64,000 nt of DNA, taken from the NCBI GenBank assembly GCA_037349315.1, contig JBAIAC010000027.1, positions 3,968,001 to 4,032,000 on the forward strand. The letters run 5' to 3'. The notes below the pieces were generated by a model. That model was not told the origin of the DNA and did no database searches. It was given only the letters and a program-made list of their open reading frames with translations. The position numbers and the translations under genes are program-made. The stretch is from Chelydra serpentina (taxonomy: Eukaryota > Chordata > Testudines > Chelydridae). Shown here piece by piece: positions 54,521 through 64,000 of this stretch. Positions within the stretch are counted from its first letter, which is position 1; the number at the start of each line of letters is the position of its first letter.

Positions 54521-54630
54521 AATGCTGTGTTCTCCCCCAGCCCTCTGCTCTCCAGCTGCCCTGCGAGGTTATGCCCTTTATCCTTTGGCGAAGGAGTTGA
54601 GTTTGACCCTCTGCCACCAAAGGAAATAAG
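54521..54630 (+). CDS. RFLNB: RFLNB coding exon 2
   Basis: The exon follows TTTTGCAG and ends before GTAAAT. It encodes NAVFSPSPLLSSCPARLCPL then SFGEGVEFDPLPPKEI, plus two bases of an Arg codon completed by exon 3. The segment FGEGVEFDPLPPKEIRYTSS is the hallmark of the refilin family and leads into the filamin-binding part. Phase 0 at the start, phase 2 at the end. Confidence 0.97.
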
Positions 54631-55904
54631 GTAAATACAGCATTACAATCAGTTAGTGTTTAAACTTCCCCTTCCCAGGGGCATAGGAAGCAGTAAAGGT
54701 TTAACAGAGTTACTGTGCAAAGGAGCAATAGGATTTATCAATTTGTGCCTTAAGCTCAGTTATTTGTAGGACTATATTGTTCCACCCAGCCAGTACATTC
54801 CTCCACTTATGCCTTCACCCAGCCCTTTGCAAAGGAGTGTTCTGTCTCTTTATTATGCTGCTTAGTTCATTGTGCAGCTGCTAAATCTTGGGTTCTGTTT
54901 AATCACTTGAAAGGTAATCAGGAGCAAAGATCTTCAAAGGGAGTAGCTTTCTAAAGGGTTGTTTTATTAGCGGAAAGGAATTCCACTTTCTTAAGCTGAT
55001 GGGTTTATAGCAGAAGATTCTATCTTATCAGCAAGAAGCAATCCTGTGAACTGGAGGGAAAAGCTAATATTTAGAGATGTGGAATTTTTTTAATACACTG
55101 CCTCAGTTCATAGCATGTGAATTATTCCTTTGGACATAATTTTGCAGTAAAAAGGAACAAAGTTTCCCTTTCTATAGGCATAAGTAGAACAGTCGTATTG
55201 ATCAAACAGCACGCTGCTAGATAGGAGGATTTTTAAAATGTTCACTAGTGTTGACAAAGGACCCAATCCTGAGGTTGGAATTGATGCTTAGTACCATGCA
55301 GGATCAGGCCTGGTGTGAAGCAGAGAGAGAGAAAATCTTTTTCGGTGCACACAGGCTTCCAGTCCCATCTCCTATTACAAACCCAGACATTCTTGATATT
55401 AATTTTCGTATCAGAAATGCTCAATACACTAATTGTATAGTTTTCTGCCAGTCGAGTCCATGGTGGTTTTTCTCATGGAAACAAGTAGGTATAATTGCAT
55501 TTGCCTTGTCTGATGACCCCACGGATGGGGAAGGATAAAGAACTCCCACAGGACCCTTGATGGATAAGAATACAGAAAACAGCATCAGCTTCTATGGGAG
55601 CTTCAAGGGGTTGACAGTTATGAAAATCAGGCCACAGGGAGTCTAAATATGGATCTAGGTGCCTGGCTGGGCTGCCAGAGTCTGAAAATGGTTGTCTAGA
55701 CCCCACCAGGCTAAGATGATTAAACTGATGGCAGTTCTGGAAATTCCAATAGAAAAGGAGATTCTGCCTAGAGCTTGTGCTTGGACAAACAGTGAAAATG
55801 CCAGGCGTGCTACAAGCAGAAGGTGGTTTTCCTCTTCCCCTAAATGGAAAGAGAGAGATCAGTGGGAAGATGTATATTTTTAATAAAAAAGCCTTTGGAC
55901 TAGG

Positions 55905-56110
55905 AATCCTAGTGTTTATCCAGCACTTTTCATCCATGGATCTCAAAGCACTTCACAAAGGAGATCAGGATTGTCAGCCCCATTTTACAGATGAGGAAAC
56001 TGAGGCCCGGAGAGAGGAAGTGGCTAGCCTGAGGTCATATTGCAGAGCTGGGAATGGAAGCCATCGAGTCCTAATCCAGTGCCCTAGCTAGGAAATCACC
56101 CTGCCTCCCG
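55905..56110 (-). repeat. MIR-like SINE, minus strand
   Basis: 'atctcaaagcacttcacaaa', 'ccattttacagatgagga', 'actgaggcccggagagagg' and 'cctgaggtcatattgcagag' form a MIR-type element in reverse orientation. Its head was duplicated in the 88-bp tandem repeat. Confidence 0.75.
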
Positions 56111-56203
56111 TGGTGCCTGAGGTCATATTGCAGAGCTGGGAATGGAAGCCATCGAGTCCTAATCCAGTGCCCTAGCTAGGAAATCACCCTGCCTCCCGTG
56201 GTG
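56028..56203 (+). repeat. Exact 88-bp tandem duplication
   Basis: Units 56028-56115 and 56116-56203 appear identical base for base. Each begins CCTGAGGTCATATTGCAGAG and ends CTGCCTCCCGTGGTG. The duplicated sequence comes from the MIR-like element. Identity means it is recent, or an assembly artefact. Confidence 0.9.
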
Positions 56204-56287
56204 TCTTTGGCTAGCTACATCTCCCAGTGAGCACTGGTGGCCGGAGCAAAGTGAGGTTCACACTGGGGTCTCTCTTGTGTGTTTCAG

Positions 56288-56618
56288 GTACACCTCCTCA
56301 GTGAAGTATGATTCAGAGAAGCACTTCATCGATGATGTCTATATGCCGGTGGGGTTAGGCGTTTCCTCGTGCAGCCAAACGGTTGTTTGCATCCCTGATT
56401 GCACATGGCGCAGTTACAAAGCCGAGGTCCACTTTGAGCCTCGGAACAAGCCCCTGCGTTTCACCAGCACCACCATCGTGTACCCAAAGCACACCAAAAC
56501 TGTGTACACCACCACTCTGGATTACAACTGCAGGAAGTCCATGCGGCGATTCTTGTCCAGCATAGAGCTGGAGTCTGCAGAATACCCTGGGAACGATTAT
56601 CTCCTGGATGGCTGCTGA
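56288..56618 (+). CDS. RFLNB: RFLNB coding exon 3 (terminal)
   Basis: The exon follows GTGTTTCAG. Its first base completes Arg, then it encodes YTSSVKYDSEKHFIDDVYMP, a conserved middle with CSQTVVCIPDCTWRSYKAEV and LRFTSTTIVYPKHTKTVYTT, and ends in RRFLSSIELESAE followed by NDYLLDGC and TGA at 56616-56618. This is the conserved C-terminal two thirds of refilins, including the repeated beta-hairpin-like segments thought to bind filamin immunoglobulin repeats. 109 complete codons plus stop; no disruption. Confidence 0.97.
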
Positions 56619-59289
56619 CTGACATCTGTCTCTCTTGCTGTGATCCATCCTAGTCCCTTTCTGCTGTACTGTACTAACTCTCCAGTAGCTAAAGTGGGTA
56701 AAAAAACCTAATTGCCCAGTCACTCTAAGGGAACCTTACCTGTCGCTACCTCTGTCCCAGCTCATAAATTCAGCTTTAAGCGTCAAAATGGCCTGCATTT
56801 AATTTTCTATGGGAATTTACCTTTTCAAGATATCAGTTTATTCTCCTTTAGAGATGCTGATTCCCTCCCATGCTGCAGTAATCAGGTGAAAATAAGAGAA
56901 ATGTTTCCAAAGAGGAAAAGTTAATTGCTCTTTCACAGATAGGGGAGAGTCTGGGACAGTGGAAAAATGCACACGATTCTTCATGCTGATGTGTAAAACC
57001 AATGACAATTCTCTTGCTGCAGAAAATGTAGCAGATAATTCAGCCAGTTGTAAACAGAGAGCCATAATTAATTTCAGCTTTGGTCACAGGACCTTGGTAA
57101 AGCAGAAAGTGCTGACATCCTTCGGCATAGGCTAGCTGATGGGAAATCCAGAATTTTGTATTTAAGCAGATGTTTTTTAATCGCATTCATGCCTGTTTTT
57201 AAAGATGTTCCTTTAAGGGGGGGGATGCGGGGAAAAGGAGTTTTGATTAGGGCAAGAGTTAAATTGCATTTGGGTAGCTGTAGGCAACCGGCATAGAAGG
57301 AACTGGGTTAGCTTTCTTCAGGCTCCTCTAATCTTACAGAACATCTTGTGTACTTCTCAGTTAGTTAACCCTGCCTCAAACTTGTGCAACTATTTGTCAG
57401 TGCAGCAGATACTAGAATTTGCAGGCACTGTACTGTAACTTGTGAAGAATATTATGCAGAAAATTCTCTCTGAGGGGTGATGAAGTTTGGAAAGCCAAGT
57501 GTAGACATCCGCTAGTTTCAAACCGCTAGTGTCCGGTATGTGCTAATACTGGCACTGTTTCTCGCTCAAGTGGAGCTGCAACAGTGGGAGAATGTTAGGA
57601 AATCCACAGTGTGTAGGTCATAAAGTGGAAGCAGAAACCTGGGAATCCAGCAGCATCACTGAGGGGTACGTGGGAGTGACTTGCCAAGGAAGGCATTGAT
57701 TGCGACAAAGGGAATGCAAAACGGTCAACTGGCTAGATCCACAGCCAGGCCTGTGCTTTCCCTGTTGGACTTCACAAAGATCATTAGTCTGTCTAAGTTT
57801 TCGATCTGATGGTGTTGATGATTTCACTGAGGCAAGGAAGGTCTTCCATACCCGCAGCTTCCTGAGCAGCCCTGCTGTAACAAATCAGAGTGCATTTTCA
57901 GCTGGAGATCACTGGGGCTTGTGGGGTGGACAGGAGAGAGGTAGTGAGAATAATCACTTCAGAATAACCAGCACCTTAACATGGTCTTTCACACTTTCAT
58001 GCACTTTGACCAAACAGAACGTGTGGCTTTCTAAACCTCCACAATTGTTGTTTCTTTGTTGAAAGAGAGGAGAGCAGCATGGAAAGCGCGTGCTTTTGAA
58101 GATGCGGCTTATACTCTTTGTTGGTGTGGTAATGGTATTGCGGATGTTCCATAAAAGCCGGCTCATGTCTCTTTTTTATGTATCTCCCCAAACTCACATG
58201 GGGCAAAATTCATCCCTCTGTAGAGCAACAGCCCAAGACCTCCTCTTAAAAGGGGACTTCTGTAGGGCATAGGGACAAGGCAAAATGTCATCAGTGGAGA
58301 GCAAGGAATGTAGAATGTGTGCTGGCTGGAGATTATTATTGGGGCTGCAGTAAAATAGATCCTGCAGGTGTTACAAATGGCCTGTGAAGAGGTATACTTT
58401 GCAGTGTGGTACTAGTGTGAGCTGAAATGATTCAAAAGACTGAAAGTGCAATGGAAGAGGGGATTTGTTGGGGTTTTTTTACCTATTTATTCTCTTGAAT
58501 CAGTAGGTTTTTTTTAATTCTTGCTTCCTGCCCACAAACCTAGATGTGCTAAAACATTTCCAAGGAAGACTTGGAATGCTGAGTTTAAATAACCACCCCC
58601 ATAAGAGATTATGGGTACGGGAATTCTGACCAGACCTTTGACTCCACTGAAGCTATTGGAACTACATGGGATGTGAATCAGGGTCAGAACGACACATGAG
58701 TAGCATAGCCTAGTACCAAATGCATTGAATCTAGTCTGTACTATTTAAAAAATGCTAATTACATTCCCACTAAGACCATTCCTTAAGTGTTTGCCAAAAG
58801 TGCACTTATGACAGGGCATAAGCCAACCTCTGTGTGTAGGGGTTTCAAACATAACTTCTCTGTTGGACAAGTTATTCCATTATTGCTCGCTTGTACTTTC
58901 CTCCTGCCACTGTAGGAGTCAGGATACTGGACTAGAATGGATGCCTGGTTTACTCCACTATCACTGTTCCCCTGAGTTCATGACAAGATTTTGGAGAGAA
59001 GTTTTATTTAAAAATTGTAACCATTGCCTGTTCTGAGTTAAATTAGAAATAACTCTTACACTATGGTTTAGGACACAACACATGCTTTAAAACCACAGAT
59101 TTATTGATGTTCCTCTTTAAAAAGATGGTAACTGATGGAAGATGCTTTTTAAAAAATTCAGGTTACTATATTGCAACACTTTGGTTCTCACTGTGCAAGA
59201 TCCAATATGTTCTGCTGTCTGTGACATGATTCCCTCCCCAACCCCCAGAAAAAACAAAGTTTAAATTTGCTTTTTCTCATGTAACTAGT

Positions 59290-59295
59290 AATAAA
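59290..59295 (+). promoter_or_regulatory. RFLNB: Candidate RFLNB poly(A) signal
   Basis: This is the first AATAAA after the RFLNB stop codon, 2.67 kb downstream. The AATAAA motifs at 60886 and 61011 are alternatives that would make the transcript overlap LIAT1. Confidence 0.35.
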
Positions 59296-60689
59296 TTATA
59301 TGAAAACCATAATTGTAGGGAAGTCACTGTTTAATTAAAGCCTTATTGGTTGTTGATTGGTCTTGAATGCAAACTAGAGTCACAAATGGCTGGTTCATCT
59401 CTACTGCGTTAACTCTGGCTGGCTGGGAGTTATTACTGAAATTAGTGGGTAAGTACTGTGTGGAAGAGTTAGGTATCATTTATTACATGATTTACTTAGA
59501 ACTAAAAACTTAATATATTCAGCTGATCTTAGATCTATCAGACTTGATCGTTGCTAAATTCTCTAATAAGCCATATCAAGTATAAAATTGCCTATAAAAA
59601 TATAATACAAATGCTATGGCTTCATGAGTTTAGTAAGACACTTGAAGATGTGCTTTTAAGACCATTGGAAATCCTCTCCACATATTTCAGGTATTTCACA
59701 TCTTGGTACCATTTTGTTCCTAAAGAGCTAGTTCTGGTTTCTGATCTGTATTTTGGCACGTACTGCAAACAAAGCAGTTGTTGTTTGCAAATGAACTGAG
59801 TATTTAAACAGACAAAACTCTCTTTTGATTGTGGGTTGTTTTTTTAAAGGTGTGGGGGGGGGCAGTTCAGGTCCTCATATGCCACAATAATGGGCACAGT
59901 ATATAAAAGTTATTAGAATTCATTATATATTTAAAAAATTGATTTGTGACAAGCTGTTCTTGTCAGAGAACTATAACTCATGTGTCTGAATGCCTACTGT
60001 CTTGTTAAATGCTTCTGAATTTCCAGGCTTGTGGATTTTATTTTTAATATCGATAGAAGAGTAGGAACTGATGCAACAGAATATCAATTCTTTAATTCAT
60101 AATAGAGTTTTGTGTTTACTTTTTTCGCTGCTCATTTGCCCACCCCTTTGGAAAAGCGCTTGGTTTTCAAGTAATGACTTTGTTGAAATCTAGTGAATCT
60201 TGAAACAGAATATATTTATAAAGAACCAACCTACCATTGCAAAAGTGCCAGTGGCATTATGCAGCCAATTAAAGGCAATAGAATTAGAGGATCATTCAGT
60301 GATAAAATATTAAAGAAAACAGAGGAGTCCTATGGATATAAGACAATAGTTGTTAGAAAAGACAATGCATTCAAACAGGGTTTAAGAAGTGTTTTTGAAT
60401 CAAAGGAACATATTTTCAAGCAGGTAGAGGGAAGTTACAAGAACTTGTCTCTCTCCTTTCAGATGCTTGGTCTTTTTTCCCCAAAATACATCTCCTTTTG
60501 TGTGCCCTTGGCTATTTTTTAATATTCTAATATTGTAGAAGTATTCTGAGGAAGTCTGTATGAAAGACATTACTGGGTGTGATGAAAAGCAAGGACATCT
60601 GAGAGGCTGATGGAATGGGCGGTGAAGCCTATTAAGTGAAAGACTAATGATTTCTTTTTTAGTTCATTTTGACCACCGATGCAGAAGAC

Positions 60690-60800
60690 ACCCAGCTATT
60701 TACTGCCTCAATTTCCCCATCCGCAACATGGGCTAACAACTTCCCACTTCACAGGTACTGTGAGGCTTAATGCATTCATGTTTGAAAAGCACTGAGATAA
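60690..60800 (+). repeat. MIR-like SINE fragment
   Basis: 'tgcctcaatttccccatcc', 'ttcacaggtactgtgaggct' and 'tttgaaaagcactgagataa' match the CORE and 3' part of MIR-type SINEs. Confidence 0.6.
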
Positions 60801-60907
60801 TCCAGCAGGACACTACTATTTATGAATAACGTATGAGCGGTAAGAGGGTACTTGAGGGCAGAGTAGTAGGATGTAGAGAACCTTTAATAAAACCATCAAA
60901 ATAATTG

Positions 60908-60913
60908 TTTTAT
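60908..60913 (-). promoter_or_regulatory. LIAT1: Candidate LIAT1 poly(A) signal
   Basis: TTTATT on the plus strand is AATAAA on the minus strand, 186 bp beyond the LIAT1 stop codon. It lies only 17 bases past a plus-strand AATAAA (60886-60891). Confidence 0.5.
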
Positions 60914-61098
60914 TGTCCACTTTCTATGTAGTGTTTTATAAAAGGTCTGGCAGAAGTAAACAGAATCCCCTGTTAGTATGGGGAATTAATCCCACTAACA
61001 GCATGGCCATGAATAAAGGTCTATACAAAGTTTCAAAGTAACGGTTTTGTTGCCGTTACTGTTTTAAATACAGATATAAAATAGAGAACAATACTGGT

Positions 61099-61628
61099 TT
61101 ACACAACTTCCTGAGAAATGTTTGGTAATGCTGCTGGTTGCAGTTCAGAAACTTTGGTAGCTAGCTCAGCATTCAGGACCGCTTCATCTTTATTTTCCTG
61201 AAAATAAGGACTGGAGCAATCCTCCCGACATACTGTCTGACCACTGTTTGTGTATGGATCTTTGTTGTGAAGTAACGGGAAATGCTTGAGAGTCAAACAT
61301 GGCTCTGTGGGTAGCTGTTGCTGGACATATAATCCATAGCGTTTCCTTCTGTTCAGTTTATAGATACGCAGCCTTTCTTCCTCAGCAGCAGGATCTTCAA
61401 GAATCCCATCCCATCGAAGGCTTTCATTGATCTGATCAGAAATGTTCTGCTCTGTTTGGGCAGAGCCTGAAGTAGTGGAAGCTGATGATAAAAGCTTATT
61501 TAGTTCTGCATCAATGTGAATCCCCTTTACAGCATCTTGTGCTGGGGCAGGATCCTTCCTGAGGGTTAGTATTTCAAGTAACTGAGCAGAGAGGGTCTGA
61601 TGCTTCTTGCTTTTGCTGTGATGTTTAT
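61099..61628 (-). CDS. LIAT1: LIAT1 (ligand of ATE1) terminal coding exon
   Basis: LIAT1 (C17orf97) binds the arginyltransferase ATE1 and modulates N-terminal arginylation; a Lys-rich region directs it to the nucleolus. Read on the minus strand, the exon follows a TTGCAACAG acceptor and contributes two bases to a split codon, then 175 codons to TAA at 61101-61099. It starts with basic KHHSKSKKHQ, the likely end of the Lys-rich region. The conserved LIAT1 core is at about 61431-61336: ESLRWDGILEDP followed by RIYKLNRRKRYG. The C-terminal 80 residues are poorly conserved and lack the tandem repeats of the primate protein. The upstream exon or exons were not found and probably lie beyond 64000. 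It converges with RFLNB, as in human. Confidence 0.9.
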
Positions 61629-64000
61629 CTGTTGCAATGATAAATAATATTAGCAGAGAGCTTATATGGCATCACTGTCACCTCTGGCTTTACTATTCAC
61701 ATGGTAATGAGAAAGATGCAGATAAAAGTCATTAAACATAGCACAGACTCTGTCAAAAAACCAGATTTGTTAACAAAATATCAATCACATAAAAGCTCAT
61801 TGTTGAGGGGAAATATGTATTTAGCTCAATTACTGATGCCATTTATAGAAGAGCTGTACTCCTATAAAATGTACTTAGGCAGGACTTTTAACATACTCAT
61901 AACACTTTAATACCATCATCATGCCCATTGGACCAGTATGACTATTGTGTTTTTGTAAAGTAGTTGTGCGCATTTTAGTATTGTGTTTTTTCAAATGTGA
62001 ATGTTAAACATTTGAGTTAAAAGAATGGCAGAAACTGAAATGAGAAATTGTGGCCATTATTTGAACACCACCTCAGGCTTTTAATGCTCTGCCAACCAGG
62101 GAAACGAGATGGTCCCTGTGCCAAAAAGTTTACAGTCCTAAACTAGAGAAAGTTTTCATAAATCCTCCCTCAAAAAATCAGATTGAGAGTTCGTTACCTG
62201 CTACAACTAGGATTAATTTCAATTTTAATTTGTCTCTCCAGTTAAAGAGCTGGTGAACAGATACCACTGGGGAAAATGTCTCTTGCAATCTGTACTGGAG
62301 CTAACTAGCTTTAGTCATTGTAATAAATTAGTCCTGCTCCTTTCTAAAGTTTAAACTTCATGAACTAGATTTAAAAAAAAATCCCTGATGTTTTAATAGT
62401 GTGAGTAATGTTATTTTAATAATAAGATGCCTGACATAACTTTAACAGGCGTTCTACAATTATACTGAACTGAATAGTTCTGTTTCTTTACATGATTGAA
62501 GAAAACCTCCCGTTAAGAAGTTTTGAAATTAACCCCCACTCTGTTGGTGTACCAGCAAACCAAATACTGTTCATTAGAGGTCAGATAAATTTTGACTTGG
62601 ATCAATTAAATGTTGAACATTCAACCAACTGTAGTTCAGCTCTGTGAAAGAAAAATCAAAAATATATCCAGCTACCTCAAATCTTGCTGCAGTTTTGTGA
62701 AACGACCTATTCTCTGACAGATGTACTATGCCTCCTACAGTCCACACGAGGGAGCTACATGTACTTCCAATAAATCATTTGTTTAAAAAAATAAAAGCAA
62801 GGGCTACAACAAAAAGTACTAACAGGCTCTAATTCTAGGTGGAGGTTCTAAAATGCACAAGATTTCTTCTCACCAAAAGCCCAGACTTAATTCCTGGGCG
62901 CTACACGGGCCATCTCTTCTTTTTCCCCTATGACTGCACTTTAGTGAAAAAGGATGTCCAATTATCCCAGCATAATAGTAGTTTTCTACACTATGAACAG
63001 GTAGGTAAATAAAGCCAATCTCCACTCAAGACTGTGTGTGGTTCTGTATTTTTAGCTACCCATTCAAAAAAGTATATACCCTCTGTGACATTCCCCTGGT
63101 GTTACCTGGACTGGTGATCTGCTAGGTCACTCCAATCCTTGACTCTGTGAACCAGCCTTATCCTGCTCTGCTGTGAGAACCCCTACTCTTGGGCTGTTCA
63201 CGCACAGCCTCTGGCATGTAAGCTGCTTGGATTGTGCAACTGAATGACACTAGCCAATATCTCTGGTCCCAGACACAACCCTAGGAACCTCTGTCTTGCA
63301 GTGTCCGGTTATGCCCACTGGATGCTGCAAGCTTATACGAGTTTGTCAATTTAACAAAGAAATTAATATGTACCAGGCTTGTCATCCCAAGGGGAGTTTC
63401 TGACACGCTTCAAACCAAACACACTGCATCAGGTAGAATAAACAAACATTAACTACAAAGATAGATTTTTTTTTTAAGTGATTATAAGTCAAAGCACAAG
63501 AAGTCAGATTTGGTCAAATGAGAGAAAAGCAAAACACATTCTAAGCTGGTCTTAACACTTTCAGTGCCCTTACAAGCTTAGATGCTTCTAACACAGGCTG
63601 GCTGGTTGCCCTTCAGCCAGGCTCTCCCCTTCGATCAGCGCTTCAGTTGTTGGGTGGTTAGGTCTGTAGATGGAGGTGGAAGAGAGAGGAAGAGCATGGC
63701 AAATGTCTCTCCCTTTTATCATGTTCTTTCCTTCCTCTTGGCTTTGCATCCTCAGCCCTCTCCCCGCCCCCCCTTTCAGGGTCAGGTGAGCATTACCTCA
63801 TCGTAGTCCCAAATGGACCAAGGGAGGGAGGGTGACTCACTGGAGAGTCCAACAGATCCTTTGTTGCTGTCTAGGCCAGTGTCCTTTGTTCCTGTGAGGC
63901 TGGGCTGAGTTTGTCCCATACATGCCCTGATAAGGTGTGAACTGCCCCTCTGTTCCCGGAGAGTTTTGCCTGGGCTTGTTTTAAGCCATGAGAACACATT
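61629..64000 (-). other. LIAT1: LIAT1 intron (partial)
   Basis: No Lys-rich upstream exon is visible on the minus strand. The first 1.4 kb is AT-rich and unremarkable; from about 63084 an interspersed repeat runs to the window edge. Confidence 0.6.
63084..64000 (+). mobile_element. Interspersed repeat, possibly LTR-type, running off the window
   Basis: From about 63084 (starting TGTGACATTCCCCTGG) the sequence reads like a repeat I have met in turtle genomes, with landmarks 'ggctggctggttgcccttca', 'aaatgtctctcccttttatc' and 'ccagtgtcctttgttcctgt'. It has no open reading frame of note. A TGTGACA start would suit an LTR, but the other end is outside the window, so the class is unproven. Confidence 0.4.

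Larger units (their letters stand above)
54631..56287 (+). other. RFLNB: RFLNB intron 2
   Basis: A 1.66-kb intron. Its 3' end carries a MIR-like SINE (55905-56110) and an exact 88-bp tandem duplication (56028-56203) ending 84 bp before exon 3. The open frames at 55248-55538 and 55473-55946 show no protein features. Confidence 0.8.
56619..61098 (+). other. RFLNB 3' region, converging with LIAT1
   Basis: About 4.5 kb without a coding exon. The first AATAAA on the plus strand after the RFLNB stop is at 59290-59295; others are at 60886-60891 and 61011-61016. A MIR-like piece lies at 60690-60800. The 109-codon frame at 60193-60522 has no recognisable features. Much of this is probably RFLNB 3' UTR, but the end was not determined. 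Confidence 0.5.

Noticed and set aside
60193..60522. 109-codon frame between RFLNB and LIAT1
   Set aside because: It has a non-ATG start, no family resemblance, and lies in the probable RFLNB 3' UTR.
63084..64000. Endogenous retrovirus with coding genes
   Set aside because: No gag-, pol- or env-like frame is visible in this stretch; only an unfinished repeat of uncertain class.

Overview
This is vertebrate nuclear DNA, most likely from a turtle. Three genes were recognised by reading spliced exons: the 3' half of VPS53 (+ strand, ten exons, 3235-39155), the complete three-exon RFLNB/refilin B gene (+ strand, 51281-56618) and the last coding exon of LIAT1 (- strand, 61628-61099). To my knowledge this order and orientation matches human 17p13.3 (VPS53, RFLNB, then LIAT1 convergent). 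The turtle assignment rests on repeats: a tRNA-derived SINE with a CR1-like tail of the turtle Cry type, a CR1 LINE fragment, and many short inverted-repeat elements whose ends read like GGGC-GGTCTACACTAC with TAA target duplications. This was judged from memory, without a database search.

Layout: 1-3234 is VPS53 intron with a microsatellite, a degenerate tRNA-Gly-like sequence and a CR1 fragment. 3235-39155 holds ten VPS53 coding exons (426 codons plus stop) separated by introns of about 0.4-6.4 kb; all boundaries are GT-AG and phases join without frameshift. 39156 to about 41250 is the probable VPS53 3' UTR. 41250-51150 is intergenic and rich in MITEs and SINEs, including a nested MITE cluster at 48.2-49.1 kb. 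About 51000-52560 is a CpG island carrying the RFLNB promoter and exon 1, followed at once by a G-rich minisatellite in intron 1. RFLNB exons 2 and 3 follow. 56619-61098 is the RFLNB 3' region, converging on LIAT1. 61629-64000 is LIAT1 intron, ending in an unfinished interspersed repeat.

The genes do not form a pathway: VPS53 is a GARP/EARP endosomal tethering subunit, RFLNB a filamin-binding actin regulator, LIAT1 a ligand of the arginyltransferase ATE1. I found no new multi-gene system. The most notable structures are the RFLNB intron-1 minisatellite (19 units of 47 or 57 bp with a 265-bp higher-order repeat, open in several frames), an exact 88-bp tandem duplication just before RFLNB exon 3, nested MITEs, a 5S-rRNA-like SINE head, and the tRNA-Gly(CCC)-like relic. 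Most long ORFs lie in the minisatellite or in repeats and are not genes.
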